From NCBI RefSeq assembly GCF_000384965.1, contig NZ_CM001844.1:531341-595340 (forward strand): DNA of 64,000 nt, given 5' to 3'. The notes beneath the pieces are model-generated. The model had not been told where the DNA came from. It searched no databases and saw only the letters and a program-made list of their open reading frames with translations. This document shows, in pieces, positions 29,613-39,429 of this stretch (position 1 is its first letter; each line of letters starts with the position of its first letter). The DNA is from Bartonella bovis 91-4 (lineage in GTDB: Bacteria; Pseudomonadota; Alphaproteobacteria; Rhizobiales; Rhizobiaceae). A program made the translations under genes and the position numbers.

Positions 29613-30616
29613 GTTGTAAAACTATTTTTAGCAAGTTGATTTGCAAGTGTAAGAGCAGCAATAAAACTTTCAGGAGAGGCTATTCCTTTGTTGGCAATAT
29701 CAAAAGCAGTTCCGTGATCTGGAGATGTTCGAATAAAAGGCAATCCTAAGGTAATATTAACGGTGGTATCAAAATCTAAAGTTTTAACAGGAATAAGAGC
29801 TTGATCGTGATACATACAAAGAGCAACATCATACATTTGTCTTGCACGTTGATGAAACATTGTATCGGAAGGCAAAGGACCTATGATATTAAGTCCTTTT
29901 TTCTTAAGGTATTCAATTGCAGGAGAGATAATTTCAATATCTTCTTTTCCCATTGTACCATCTTCTCCAGCATGAGGGTTAAGACCGGCTATAGCTAAAC
30001 GGGGCGCGGTGATAGAAAATCGCTTTCTTAAATCATTTTCAACAATTAATGCAGTTTGAGTGATTAAATTACAATTGAGACGTGAGGGAATTTCATTGAG
30101 TGGAATATGAACAGTAATAGGCACTGTTTTTAATTGTGGCCCAGATAACATCATAACTGGGTGATGATGTTTATTTGAAGCTTTATAAGAAAGATAAGCA
30201 AGAAATTCAGTATGACCTGGAAATTTAAATCCAGCGTCATAAAGGCTTTTTTTTGCAATAGGGCACGTGACTAGTGCGCACGCATGACCATCTTGAATCA
30301 ATTGAACACCGCGTGTAATAGCTTCAATTATTCCAAAGATATTGTTTGATGAAGGCATTCCTAGTTGATGATTTTGCCTATTTTTTAATGGCATTATAGG
30401 GAGAGCCGTTTGGAAGTTTTTTACAAGATTATCTACAAAAACAGATTCTATATCAACATTAAGTTGCAAAAAATGAGCACGTGAGCGCATAACTTCAGGA
30501 TCAGCCAAAAGAACAAAAGGTGGAATATGTCGTACATTACGCATACTCCACGCTTTTAAAACTATTTCAGGGCCAATACCAGCTGGATCACCACTACTAA
30601 CGACTAGCGGAACCAT
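29603..30616 (-). CDS. pdxA: 4-hydroxythreonine-4-phosphate dehydrogenase
   Basis: NAD-dependent step in the DXP-dependent route to vitamin B6. Family motifs [12 protein letters not shown] at the N terminus, the metal-binding His of [13 protein letters not shown], the [14 protein letters not shown] segment and [13 protein letters not shown] are present (337 aa). The start overlaps the end of the surA-like gene by 20 bases, and its end overlaps rsmA, so the three are one operon. Confidence 0.96.
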   Translation of the reverse strand: MVPLVVSSGDPAGIGPEIVLKAWSMRNVRHIPPFVLLADPEVMRSRAHFLQLNVDIESVFVDNLVKNFQTALPIMPLKNRQNHQLGMPSSNNIFGIIEAITRGVQLIQDGHACALVTCPIAKKSLYDAGFKFPGHTEFLAYLSYKASNKHHHPVMMLSGPQLKTVPITVHIPLNEIPSRLNCNLITQTALIVENDLRKRFSITAPRLAIAGLNPHAGEDGTMGKEDIEIISPAIEYLKKKGLNIIGPLPSDTMFHQRARQMYDVALCMYHDQALIPVKTLDFDTTVNITLGLPFIRTSPDHGTAFDIANKGIASPESFIAALTLANQLAKNSFTTCQ

Positions 30617-31589
30617 GATGATTTTGAATATACGCTCTTTGTCGCAATTCTTTCAAATATTTCTCACTTAAAGCTTCAAGTTTTTGGGGAGTTCTTTTTT
30701 GACTGTCTTGAATAGAAAACATAAGTTGGGCAACACGATCGTCAGAAACTTTTTTTATTTGGCATACAGCAAGTGCTTCAATACCATTCGCAGTCTCGTG
30801 CGGCTGAGTCATTTTCCCAGCGGGTGTTGCACGAATAGTTTGTTCCCAATCTGTAGGAAGTTGGGGTTCTAAAAATTTACCTAAATTACGAACAGTAACA
30901 TCTAAAATGCCTCGCACTTGCTTTTTGGTGTTATTACATCCTTGGAAACGTGCACGAAAATTATTTATTTCTTCCATACGTTTTGTGAGAAGTTCTGCAC
31001 GACGATGAGCAGGAATAACAAAAATAATTTGCTGTAATGTATATTCATTTGTTGAAGGTTTTATACCGCCATTTTTTAATATTCTATGTGCGGCTTCTTG
31101 TTCAGTAAGGTGCCCATCTTCAGATTGATAACGTGCATTAACAAGGCGCCCCCACCCCATTTGTCCACGGATATATGCTTTAAAGTGCTCTTCTGTAACC
31201 TCGGTTTGATCCAACATTTCGCGAAGCTGGTCAACGGTCATATTATTTTGTTCTGCAAAATTTTCAAAAGCACTATTAACTTCATTATTGCTAACTTCAA
31301 TATTAAGACGCTTTATTTCAATATCCTTAAGCATTTCATCAATAAGTTCATTTTTGGCTTGTGCAGAAAGATCACCTTGTTTTTGTTGTAATTTGAGAAA
31401 AGCTATGCGCCTTTGAATATCGTAGTTTGTAATAGCATTACCATTAACTGTGATAGCAATTGTTGTTTGCGCGAATACTGATGATATAAAAAGTGCTTTT
31501 GTATGGTTACTTATACTCAAAGCAGCGATACAAAATGCTAAAATAGAGGTACAAAATAAAACAAAAGAATTATTTTTTAATCTGTTCAT
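30597..31589 (-). CDS. surA: SurA-like periplasmic chaperone / peptidyl-prolyl isomerase
   Basis: A 330-aa secreted protein with an N-terminal signal peptide (hydrophobic residues ~8-40, ending near VFAQT), a SurA-type N-terminal domain (GNAITNYDIQRRIAFLKL) and a C-terminal region resembling a parvulin domain. SurA escorts outer-membrane proteins such as LptD through the periplasm. It is near lptD and operonic with pdxA, as in other proteobacteria. The parvulin part is divergent, so isomerase activity is uncertain. Confidence 0.84.
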   Translation of the reverse strand: MNRLKNNSFVLFCTSILAFCIAALSISNHTKALFISSVFAQTTIAITVNGNAITNYDIQRRIAFLKLQQKQGDLSAQAKNELIDEMLKDIEIKRLNIEVSNNEVNSAFENFAEQNNMTVDQLREMLDQTEVTEEHFKAYIRGQMGWGRLVNARYQSEDGHLTEQEAAHRILKNGGIKPSTNEYTLQQIIFVIPAHRRAELLTKRMEEINNFRARFQGCNNTKKQVRGILDVTVRNLGKFLEPQLPTDWEQTIRATPAGKMTQPHETANGIEALAVCQIKKVSDDRVAQLMFSIQDSQKRTPQKLEALSEKYLKELRQRAYIQNHHGSASR

Positions 31590-31700
31590 ATAAGTAAAGT
31601 TTCACATTGTTTATCAATTTTCATTGGCTAACTAAGATATATGTTTTCCTATATAAAGACAACAATAAGTTAAAGTATTTCTACATTGTTACTACATTCA

Positions 31701-34076
31701 TTATAAATCTGATTTTATCTTTTGCTCAATATCTGTAATTGTACGCAATGAAAGAGAGAAATTAAAATTCTGCAAAGGTGCATTTCTTCCTGGATTAGTT
31801 ATCTGTTGATAGCCGATTTTTATCTCAAAACATTCATCTTTATAATTTAGATTTATTCCTCGTTTTACAAATGTACTAGATACTAAGTCATAACTAACAT
31901 TATTATATATAGACCAATACTTAGAAAATTTAATACCAGTTTGAAAAGAAATTTCTTGACGATCCTGTGTATATTCATAATTGGGTTGGTTGTGTATATA
32001 CGCATATTGTAAGGATGCTCTAAAATTTGCCCATTTTTGAGATGCTTCTACTTCACCACGGCGGACTTGACCTGTCTTTTTATCAAAACGTCCACGAGAT
32101 TCTAAAGAAAAACCACTATCATGGTTTGCATTAAGCATAGCAACATAGTCTGAGTGTGATGTTTCAAGACCAGAATTAGCACTTACATTGGCAAAGTTTT
32201 TTTCTGCAAAAGAATTTTTTCCTGCAAGATGAAAAGATTGTCCAATAAGACCATAAAGAGACCAATCATTGTTGAAACTTCCAGAATATCTTAAGCCTAT
32301 ATTTGCTCTTGTTCCGCCTTCGACACGGTCATAGCCAGAGAATTTATCGCGTTGAAATAAAGTGGTTGCATCAAATATAAAGCTTTGCGCATCTTCATTT
32401 GGTAATAATCCGGCATATTGTTCATTATTGCGTATAAAGAGTTGTGCTGTTGGTTCTAAGATATGTGTAGAGATTCCAGAAGTTACAAGGAGGGGATAAC
32501 GTAATTCTAAACCTGCCGTTGCCATGCTGCGGATAGCTGGTGAGGCAATGTTAAATTTTTTCGACGAGTCATGTGTAAAATAGGCAGTATGATTTTCGTG
32601 AGTATTTGTTGTTATTGTATCAGTACGTAATGCGAGAATAGGGGTGATTATTAACCCGTTTTGTGTGTAAAAACGTTTTTTCCATTCTATTTCACCTGTT
32701 AACCTAAAACTATTTTCAGGTATATCAGAAGGCCGAGAGGTATGGAGGGGATGGTCTTGCCAATCAGTATAGTTGAAGTCAGCATGATTACGATAAATTG
32801 ATTGCATATTACCATGAAAAGTGAGTTCTCCAGTGTAGATTGATTTATCTGGTGTGAAAAAATAATCAATGCGAGGTAGAACCCATGCTTGTTGAGAATA
32901 ACGTTTGTTAAAGGTATTTGTAGGTATCGAATCTTGAACTGTGAAATGGTAAAAACGCGTGTCAAAATAATTTTTTGCTCCAAGGCCGTTCAAGTAAAGC
33001 TGAGAAAGTTGTACAGGATTACTATAGTTTTCAAGTTTATATGTACGGCTAAAATGCTGATCTGACTGGGCAAAAATATCCCAACCATAAGTCCAACGTG
33101 AATTAATACGGAAATCACCTTTTGTTGCCACCATATAACGGTTGTTTTTTTGTGCATCAATTATATCGTTATCGAATTTATAAGGATTGATTTGATATAT
33201 ATGAGCAAAACGGATGTTATAATTGCCTGTTTTTAAACGCTGACGCCATTCTCCTTCAATTAAAAGCCCTTGTTTTGTGTAGAAAGTGGGGGAAAGTGTA
33301 AAATCATAATAAGGAGAGAGGTTCCAGAAATAAGAATTCTTGATGCCAATACCAAGATGATCAGTGTAGGAAAAATGAGGAGCAAGTAAACCGCTGACGC
33401 GTTTTACATTTGGATCAGGGAGTTCAAAAACAGGAAATCGGACAACTGGTACACCAAAAATTTCAAAATGACCGTCTTCAAATCGAATTATTTTAGTGGT
33501 GTTATTCCATATGATCTTTTTTGCTTTAATTTGCCAAAGGACTTCGTTATCTGATTTGTAATAATGAGGTTCACACGCTGTATAGACAGCATTATTAAAG
33601 ATTGTAACTTGACCGCCCTTGCGTTCAGCATTTTCAGCTGCAAAATGTGTGTTGTTAATAGCTTCAACGCGTAAAAAGTTTACAAATCCTTCACCAAGAT
33701 CTTTGGTCATATCAATATAATCAGAATAGACTTTATTACCATCCTTTTGAACAATTTCAACATTTCCTTGCGCTATAACACGTCCTGTTTTTTGATTGTA
33801 AATGACTTTTTGGGCAATAACTTTATTGTTATCATATTCAATTTGAACATTTCCTTCAGCGGAGACAGTATCTGCATCATAGTTGTAAGTGAGTTTGTCG
33901 GCAGAGAGTAAAAAGGGGGATGTTAAGGATTGAATGTGATTTTGAGAAAAAAGATTAGAATTTTGCGCTATTGCAGCATAAGATAAGATTATTCCTAAAA
34001 CAAAACTAATAGCACTTTTAAAAGCCAATGTGCTCAGTTTTGTCAAAATTATCCTCTTACTTGTTAGTAATTTCAC
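31701..34076 (-). CDS. lptD: LPS-assembly outer-membrane protein LptD
   Basis: Inserts lipopolysaccharide into the outer leaflet of the outer membrane. The 791-aa precursor has a signal peptide (to about residue 37), an OstA/LptA-like N-terminal domain (~55-150) with repeated D-x-V-x-A-x-G-N-V units, and a long C-terminal beta-barrel with alternating aromatic strands. Only a few Cys are visible, including C168 (TACEP) and C749 (DECFE), one before and one late in the barrel, which could form the inter-domain disulfide known in LptD. The gene is directly followed by its inner-membrane partners' genes upstream on the same strand (lptG, lptF). Confidence 0.94.
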   Translation of the reverse strand: MKLLTSKRIILTKLSTLAFKSAISFVLGIILSYAAIAQNSNLFSQNHIQSLTSPFLLSADKLTYNYDADTVSAEGNVQIEYDNNKVIAQKVIYNQKTGRVIAQGNVEIVQKDGNKVYSDYIDMTKDLGEGFVNFLRVEAINNTHFAAENAERKGGQVTIFNNAVYTACEPHYYKSDNEVLWQIKAKKIIWNNTTKIIRFEDGHFEIFGVPVVRFPVFELPDPNVKRVSGLLAPHFSYTDHLGIGIKNSYFWNLSPYYDFTLSPTFYTKQGLLIEGEWRQRLKTGNYNIRFAHIYQINPYKFDNDIIDAQKNNRYMVATKGDFRINSRWTYGWDIFAQSDQHFSRTYKLENYSNPVQLSQLYLNGLGAKNYFDTRFYHFTVQDSIPTNTFNKRYSQQAWVLPRIDYFFTPDKSIYTGELTFHGNMQSIYRNHADFNYTDWQDHPLHTSRPSDIPENSFRLTGEIEWKKRFYTQNGLIITPILALRTDTITTNTHENHTAYFTHDSSKKFNIASPAIRSMATAGLELRYPLLVTSGISTHILEPTAQLFIRNNEQYAGLLPNEDAQSFIFDATTLFQRDKFSGYDRVEGGTRANIGLRYSGSFNNDWSLYGLIGQSFHLAGKNSFAEKNFANVSANSGLETSHSDYVAMLNANHDSGFSLESRGRFDKKTGQVRRGEVEASQKWANFRASLQYAYIHNQPNYEYTQDRQEISFQTGIKFSKYWSIYNNVSYDLVSSTFVKRGINLNYKDECFEIKIGYQQITNPGRNAPLQNFNFSLSLRTITDIEQKIKSDL

Positions 34077-35168
34077 CTAACCATCCTCTTTGTGAAGTAA
34101 AAAGGAAACTCCAAAAAACAACGCAATGACAACTGGTGTCCAGGCAGCAATAACTGGAGGAATATATCCAGCATTACCAAAAGCTTGAACGAGTACGGAA
34201 ATAACATAAAGCATGAATCCAGCGATTACACCACCAAGAATTAATATTTTAGATTGTCCAAGACGTGTGAATTTTAGCGATACTGTTGCTGCGATAAAGG
34301 TCATTGCTACAAGTAATGCTGGTAATGCAATCAATGATTGCAAATACATATTGAACTTGTTTGCAGAATAACCGAATGATCGTGCAGCTGAGATTTTTCT
34401 TGGTAGTTTGTAAAATGGAATAGTTGCAGGATCGGCTAAATATTCAGTTAAAAACTCAGGCTTTAGATTTGTTTTTATCCGAAATTCAGTAAATTTTTCA
34501 GGAACATGCCCTGTTTTATAGATTGTTCCATTTGTTAATAACCAAGCGCCATTTTTTAATGTTGCTTGTTTTGCGTGGATCCAATTCTTGATTGTTGCAT
34601 TATCATTATATTGCACAAAGGTTGCATCAATAAGAGAGAGACCTTGCTGTGTGATTGATCTGGCTCCAATAGTTGTTATCCCTAAATTTGTATGTTGTGT
34701 TAACCATGGGATACGATTCTTGTTGATAGATGTTTGAACATTATTACTACGCCATTCAGCAATTATTTTTTCTGCTTGAGAAGATCCCCATGCGGCAAGT
34801 GGATTTATAAAAAGAATCGAGAATAACCCAAAAAGAAAAGCTCCAAAACAAGCGGGTATGAGGAACTGCCATGCAGAAACACCAATTGAACGAGCAACAA
34901 CAAGCTCAAATTTTTTGTTAAGCGATATTAGCATGGTCATTGCAGAAAATAGTGCAATGAAAGGAAAGAGTTGCTGCATAATGAAAGGAATACGCAATGC
35001 TGAAATGAGAAGTGCGCCTTTTACTGTATAATGGGGAAGAGAAGCTAATCGACCAGAATTTTCCGTAAAGTCAATTAAAAGGGCGAGAATAAAAATACTC
35101 AATATAAAATAACAAGTTATTTTGATATAACGTACAAAAAAATATCGTCCAAGCGTCCATCCAATCAT
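34077..35168 (-). CDS. lptG: LPS export permease LptG
   Basis: A 363-aa YjgQ-type permease that, with LptF and the ATPase LptB, lifts lipopolysaccharide out of the inner membrane. Three membrane segments at each end flank a periplasmic beta-jellyroll region (~residues 135-265). It begins MIGWTLGRYFFVRYI. It abuts lptD and overlaps lptF by four bases, so the three are cotranscribed. Confidence 0.92.
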   Translation of the reverse strand: MIGWTLGRYFFVRYIKITCYFILSIFILALLIDFTENSGRLASLPHYTVKGALLISALRIPFIMQQLFPFIALFSAMTMLISLNKKFELVVARSIGVSAWQFLIPACFGAFLFGLFSILFINPLAAWGSSQAEKIIAEWRSNNVQTSINKNRIPWLTQHTNLGITTIGARSITQQGLSLIDATFVQYNDNATIKNWIHAKQATLKNGAWLLTNGTIYKTGHVPEKFTEFRIKTNLKPEFLTEYLADPATIPFYKLPRKISAARSFGYSANKFNMYLQSLIALPALLVAMTFIAATVSLKFTRLGQSKILILGGVIAGFMLYVISVLVQAFGNAGYIPPVIAAWTPVVIALFFGVSFLLHKEDG

Positions 35169-36355
35169 GATGTTTTGTCCGAAGAATGATGAGATTTTCG
35201 ATATCCAGATTTGTTCGTCATTTTTTGAAAAAGTGCTTGAATAGTATCATTAAGTTTTGCAGGCATACTAGTTTTATGGTTTGTCAGTAGCATAAAAAAG
35301 ATTAATGTGCTTACTCCTATTGGTATAATATAGAGCAGAGGGATGTAAGTGAGATCATTCTTTGTTTTTTCAGCAAAAAAATATTCTATCCAATAAATCA
35401 GCAAGGAAAAAGTAATAGTAAAAATAACTGCCGATGTGCGTACTTGTCGATGTGAACGCGCATCTCCTGTTGCAGCCACTGCAATTAACGCAAAAACAAT
35501 TGGGTAAAGCCACTCTGTAAGTCGACGGTGAAGCTCGGCTTTATATTGAAGCGGGTTACGCTGATAGTAGGGGTCATATGGGTCAGGATGTAATAAATAA
35601 GAAAGAGGTCTGTCTTTAGGATAAATAGTTGGTCCTCCATTATTGGGGATGAATTCACTTAAACTAAAAGTATAGGAGTTAAATTTAATAATTGAAACAC
35701 TATCATTTTGATAATTAAGTCTTTCAATTTCACCGTCATTGAGGACTAAAAAATTTCCATTTTTATTACTAACAATTGTACCTTTGGTTGCGTAATAGAG
35801 AAGATCAATTTTAGCGTCACGCTGATCAGCAATAAAAAGACGTCCAATGGTTCCATCTGGGTACCGTTCGCCAATTTCTATATAAAGATTGTTTGTTAGT
35901 GCTTGAAAGCTGCCTTCACGAATAAAAAGATTAATGAAGTCCGAGTGAGTATTTGCCAGCATTTGTCGCATATTAAGGCGCGCGTGAGGAGCAACAAAAT
36001 TAGCGATTGAAAAGGACGTGCATGCAGTAAGAATAGCTAAAAGAAGAATTGGTTTTAAAACAGTGTTTTTGGAAAAACCAGAGGCACTGATAATAGCTAA
36101 CTCTGAATCTTGATTCATTGTTGAAAGGATAGTTGTAATCGCAATCACTAATGCAAATGGGATAATAAGGGAAATAACAGGAGGAACCAATAACGATGAA
36201 AAATATAAAACTGTTAGGAATGTTTGTCCACTTGTTGTAAGAAAATCAATTCGTGCAAGGATTTGCACTGTCAAGCTAATACCGATTGCTGCAACCATCA
36301 CAGCACTAAATAAAATAAAAACACGCTTTAGGATGTATAACTCAATAATACGCAT
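35165..36355 (-). CDS. lptF: LPS export permease LptF
   Basis: YjgP/YjgQ permease, partner of LptG in the LptB2FG transporter. It has three N-terminal membrane segments, a periplasmic domain and three C-terminal membrane segments. The start at 36355 (MRIIELYILKRV) matches the family N terminus and has an AAGGA ribosome site; an in-frame ATG at 36412 would add 19 unrelated residues. The C-terminal cytoplasmic tail (MTNKSGYRKSHHSSDKTS) is basic and low in complexity. Confidence 0.92.
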   Translation of the reverse strand: MRIIELYILKRVFILFSAVMVAAIGISLTVQILARIDFLTTSGQTFLTVLYFSSLLVPPVISLIIPFALVIAITTILSTMNQDSELAIISASGFSKNTVLKPILLLAILTACTSFSIANFVAPHARLNMRQMLANTHSDFINLFIREGSFQALTNNLYIEIGERYPDGTIGRLFIADQRDAKIDLLYYATKGTIVSNKNGNFLVLNDGEIERLNYQNDSVSIIKFNSYTFSLSEFIPNNGGPTIYPKDRPLSYLLHPDPYDPYYQRNPLQYKAELHRRLTEWLYPIVFALIAVAATGDARSHRQVRTSAVIFTITFSLLIYWIEYFFAEKTKNDLTYIPLLYIIPIGVSTLIFFMLLTNHKTSMPAKLNDTIQALFQKMTNKSGYRKSHHSSDKTS

Positions 36356-36761
36356 AAATTGGGTAACATCCTTAGTCTTTAATTTAAAAAAAGATACTAT
36401 ATAATGTGCCAAACTAAGACATAGTAGTCAAAATTAAAAAACAACCTCTTTGTACTCTTTTTTCTAATAAGTAACAGGAGATAATTAAATAATTTTAATT
36501 CATTTTACCATGTTTTTTTTAAGCGTGGTATCAAGAAAAGCTAAGAAAATGGCACAGAATAAATTTTTTATTTATTTTAAAAATTATGATTCTTCTTCTT
36601 TCTTTTTACTATCATTTAATACATTGAATAGAAGACGATATGCATAATGAGAAAAAGGAGAAATTATAGTGTTCCGAGCCATTCCTTCTCTTTTTAGAAA
36701 TATAGAAATGTTTCAAAAAGAGTGCTATACTTTTTCAATAAAAAGTGATGAGGGTTAAGAG
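36356..36761. other. Gap between lptF and holC
   Basis: About 400 bases that must hold divergent promoters. In other rhizobia the aminopeptidase gene pepA lies here in front of holC; no readable piece of it was found. A TATACT-like -10 element lies near 36726 upstream of holC, without a convincing -35 partner. Confidence 0.5.
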
Positions 36762-37208
36762 GTGGATATTCTATTCTATCATTTAACACAGTCAACACTA
36801 GAAGATATTTTGCCAATGTTGGTAGAACGTGCTCTTGCACGTTTTGATAGAGTAACAATACAATGTATAAGTGAAGAACAGCGTGATGCCATAGATGCTC
36901 GTTTATGGGTTTACGCTGAGGGAGCATTTATTGGGCATGGAACTGAGTGTGATAAATATCCAAATTTTCAGCCTGTATTTCTCACTACGGGACATGAGAA
37001 TCCCAATGATTCCAAAATACGCTTTCTTATAGAGGGAGCAGTTTGTCCGGATATTAATATTTATCAAAGGCTTGTAGTGATATTTGATGGTCGTAACGAC
37101 GAGCAATTAAATCTCGCTCGTGCACAGTGGAAGGAATATGTCACAGAAAACCATAATTTAACTTATTGGAAGCAGACTGAAAATCGCTGTTGGGAGAAAC
37201 AAATTTGA
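36762..37208 (+). CDS. holC: DNA polymerase III chi subunit
   Basis: Clamp-loader accessory subunit that links the polymerase to single-strand binding protein. The 148-aa protein starts at GTG (MDILFYHLTQSTLEDILPMLVERAL), a form typical of alphaproteobacterial HolC, and contains the VFDGRNDEQLNLARAQWK segment of the family. It is preceded by a GAGGGTTAAGAGG ribosome region. Confidence 0.9.
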   Translation: MDILFYHLTQSTLEDILPMLVERALARFDRVTIQCISEEQRDAIDARLWVYAEGAFIGHGTECDKYPNFQPVFLTTGHENPNDSKIRFLIEGAVCPDINIYQRLVVIFDGRNDEQLNLARAQWKEYVTENHNLTYWKQTENRCWEKQI

Positions 37209-37381
37209 TATACATTCTACTATTCTAATTTTTATTGATATTACTGTGATAATTAATAATAAAAAACTCTTCCTTATGAAAGGATAGGAAGAAAGTTGTT
37301 AGGTTTTTAGTGTTATTTTGGGGGGGAGGGAGCAATAAAAATTGTTGCCTGTAATTATAATATTCAAATGGAATAATAGCG

Positions 37382-37642
37382 GTGGTTGATCGGATTTTAC
37401 TTGCTTTATGGGCAGTAATAGTGGCTTTTTTTTGTGTTTCGTGGTTGGGTACAACGCATATTCTATCACAGATATTTTCTATTATTCATATTGATTATAT
37501 TGTAGATATTTTATTCTTTTTTCTTTGTATATTATTTTCTGGGATATTATGGTGGCGTGTGCCTAGACCAATATCTTTAAAAATAAAATTGGCGGCATTT
37601 CTGCCGCCAGCGTTAATCTTATTATACTTCATTGTATGTTAG
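37382..37642 (+). CDS. Small three-helix membrane protein of unknown function
   Basis: An 86-aa frame from GTG with three hydrophobic stretches (~5-25, 38-58, 68-85) and basic residues between them (WWRVPRPISLKIK). No family recognised. It overlaps the stop of the convergent MFS gene by four bases. It follows holC on the same strand with about 170 bases between, where an imperfect hairpin and a G-rich run (37320-37330) occur. It is more likely coding than not because of its membrane pattern, but this is not firm. Confidence 0.5.
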   Translation: MVDRILLALWAVIVAFFCVSWLGTTHILSQIFSIIHIDYIVDILFFFLCILFSGILWWRVPRPISLKIKLAAFLPPALILLYFIVC

Positions 37643-38928
37643 TAAGATATCTCTTTATCTGTAAAGCAAATAAAGCAAATAAGTGAAATAAAAGCAGAAA
37701 AGAAGAGATAATAGCCAACGTAAGTTACATCAAAATACCGCACCAAAGATTCTGCAATATAAGGTGCAAAAGATCCACCAACAATACCAGCTAAGTTGAA
37801 TGTTAAAGATACACCAGTGTACCGAATGGCTGTTGGGAATGGTGAAGCAAGAACGGTACCCAACGGACTATATGTAATTCCTAGAAGCATTAAGCCAATG
37901 ATAGACATTGCAAGGACGCCCACGATTCCAGAATGCAAGAAGTAAGGGATTGCAAAAGAATAAATACCAGTACTTATTGTTACCCAAATCATCAAAGTTC
38001 TGCGGTTAATACGATCAGCAAATTTTCCTGTGAAGGCAATAGAAAGGCCAAAAACAATAGCTCCAATCATTTCTATTTGCAGCGTTTGATTAAATGGCAA
38101 TTGTAAATGATTTTTTGAATAACTTAATAAATAAGCAGTGACCAAATAAAACAAGACAAATGCTGTCATGCTGGCAAATGTACCAAGAAGCACAATCCGT
38201 GGATGTTTGAAGAATACATTGATGATAGGTACTTTGACGCGCTCTTCATGATCAAGCGCTTTTTTAAACTCAAGTGTTTCACCAATTGAAGTACGTACCC
38301 ATAATCCTAAGATGATGAGAAAAGCTGAAGCAATAAATGGAATACGCCATCCCCACGTGAAAAGTTGGTTAGAATCAAGCACGTTCCACAACCCAAAATA
38401 AACTACAATAGATAAAAGTAAACCAACTGGAGACCCTAATTGCGGAAACATTGCATACCAACCACGTTTTTCTGGCGGAGCATTTTCTGTTGCAAGTAAA
38501 ACAGCTCCACCCCATTCTCCTCCTAATCCAATTCCTTGACCAAAACGACACATAGTTAAAAGAAAAGGTGCCCACCAACCGATTGTTTCATAAGTGGGGA
38601 GAATACCAATGATAACTGTTGAAATACCCATTGTGAGAAGAGCAGCGACGAGTGTTGCTTTCCGTCCGATTTTATCACCAAAGTGTCCAAAAATAATAGA
38701 TCCTAGAGGACGGGCAAAAAAAGCGACACCAAAAATAAGGAAAGATTGTAGAATAGCAAGTTGACTGTTTTGCTGTGGAAAAAACAAGTAAGGAAATACA
38801 AAAGCTGCAGCAGTTGCAAAAATATAAAAGTCAAAATATTCAATTGTTGTACCAACAAGGCTTGCCAACAGAATTCGAATAGGTGAATTTGTTTGATTTA
38901 CGCGCTGTCTTTCTACGCTTATAGACAT
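37639..38928 (-). CDS. MFS transporter, metabolite:H+ symporter type
   Basis: A 429-aa transporter with twelve hydrophobic segments. The loop motif FGHFGDKIGRKATL and the long GQGIGLGGEWGGAVLLATENAP motif place it in the metabolite:H+ symporter (MHS) group with ProP, ShiA and KgtP. The substrate, probably a small organic or compatible solute, cannot be told. Next to it on the right is the promoter region of the autotransporter gene. Confidence 0.87.
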   Translation of the reverse strand: MSISVERQRVNQTNSPIRILLASLVGTTIEYFDFYIFATAAAFVFPYLFFPQQNSQLAILQSFLIFGVAFFARPLGSIIFGHFGDKIGRKATLVAALLTMGISTVIIGILPTYETIGWWAPFLLTMCRFGQGIGLGGEWGGAVLLATENAPPEKRGWYAMFPQLGSPVGLLLSIVVYFGLWNVLDSNQLFTWGWRIPFIASAFLIILGLWVRTSIGETLEFKKALDHEERVKVPIINVFFKHPRIVLLGTFASMTAFVLFYLVTAYLLSYSKNHLQLPFNQTLQIEMIGAIVFGLSIAFTGKFADRINRRTLMIWVTISTGIYSFAIPYFLHSGIVGVLAMSIIGLMLLGITYSPLGTVLASPFPTAIRYTGVSLTFNLAGIVGGSFAPYIAESLVRYFDVTYVGYYLFFSAFISLICFICFTDKEISY

Positions 38929-39429
38929 GAATAGGATATTCCTTTGATATAGATAATTAAAATATTAAGATAAGATTTTAATAGTTATAAGAATTTCATA
39001 TTAGTGTCGAGTCAGTATTATTACGATTTAAGTGTATCAGAATAAATAATAGGGTACGATAAGAGTGAGGGAATATGTATCGTTAATACCAATCATGCTA
39101 TTTATTAAATTTAACATTAGATTAAATGCGATAAGAAATCTTTTCTTTAAAACTATAAAATATATCATCCTACATAAACGACTTAATCTCTCAATTGTTT
39201 CATTTTGTATTTTTAATTGAAGAATGTTGTTCTCGTTTTTTTCATACAGTTTTTCTTTCACAATCCAAAATAAGCCGTTAAAAAGCACTTTAGTAGTATC
39301 TAATTAAAATTTATTACTACTGCAAATAAGATACATTACGACATAAATAAAACACATTATGATATAAATAGGAACGACCTATTAAGAAGGAGGGGTGTTT
39401 ATCTGATTGTTGATAATGGAGTGTGTATT
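38929..39429. other. Gap upstream of the autotransporter
   Basis: About 500 AT-rich bases between divergently transcribed genes; must contain both promoters. A few direct ACATTA(C/T)GA repeats at 39330-39365 (GATACATTACGACATAAATAAAA and CACATTATGATATAAATA) could be operator-like, but no known regulator site was recognised. Confidence 0.45.

Noticed and set aside
37320..37330. G-rich run before the small membrane protein as a phase-variation tract
   Set aside because: It lies in non-coding DNA, about 50 bases before the start, with no sign of an upstream frame it could switch; too little to claim.
39037..39288. 83-aa minus-strand frame left of the autotransporter
   Set aside because: No family features, irregular composition and no ribosome site; a chance frame in AT-rich DNA.
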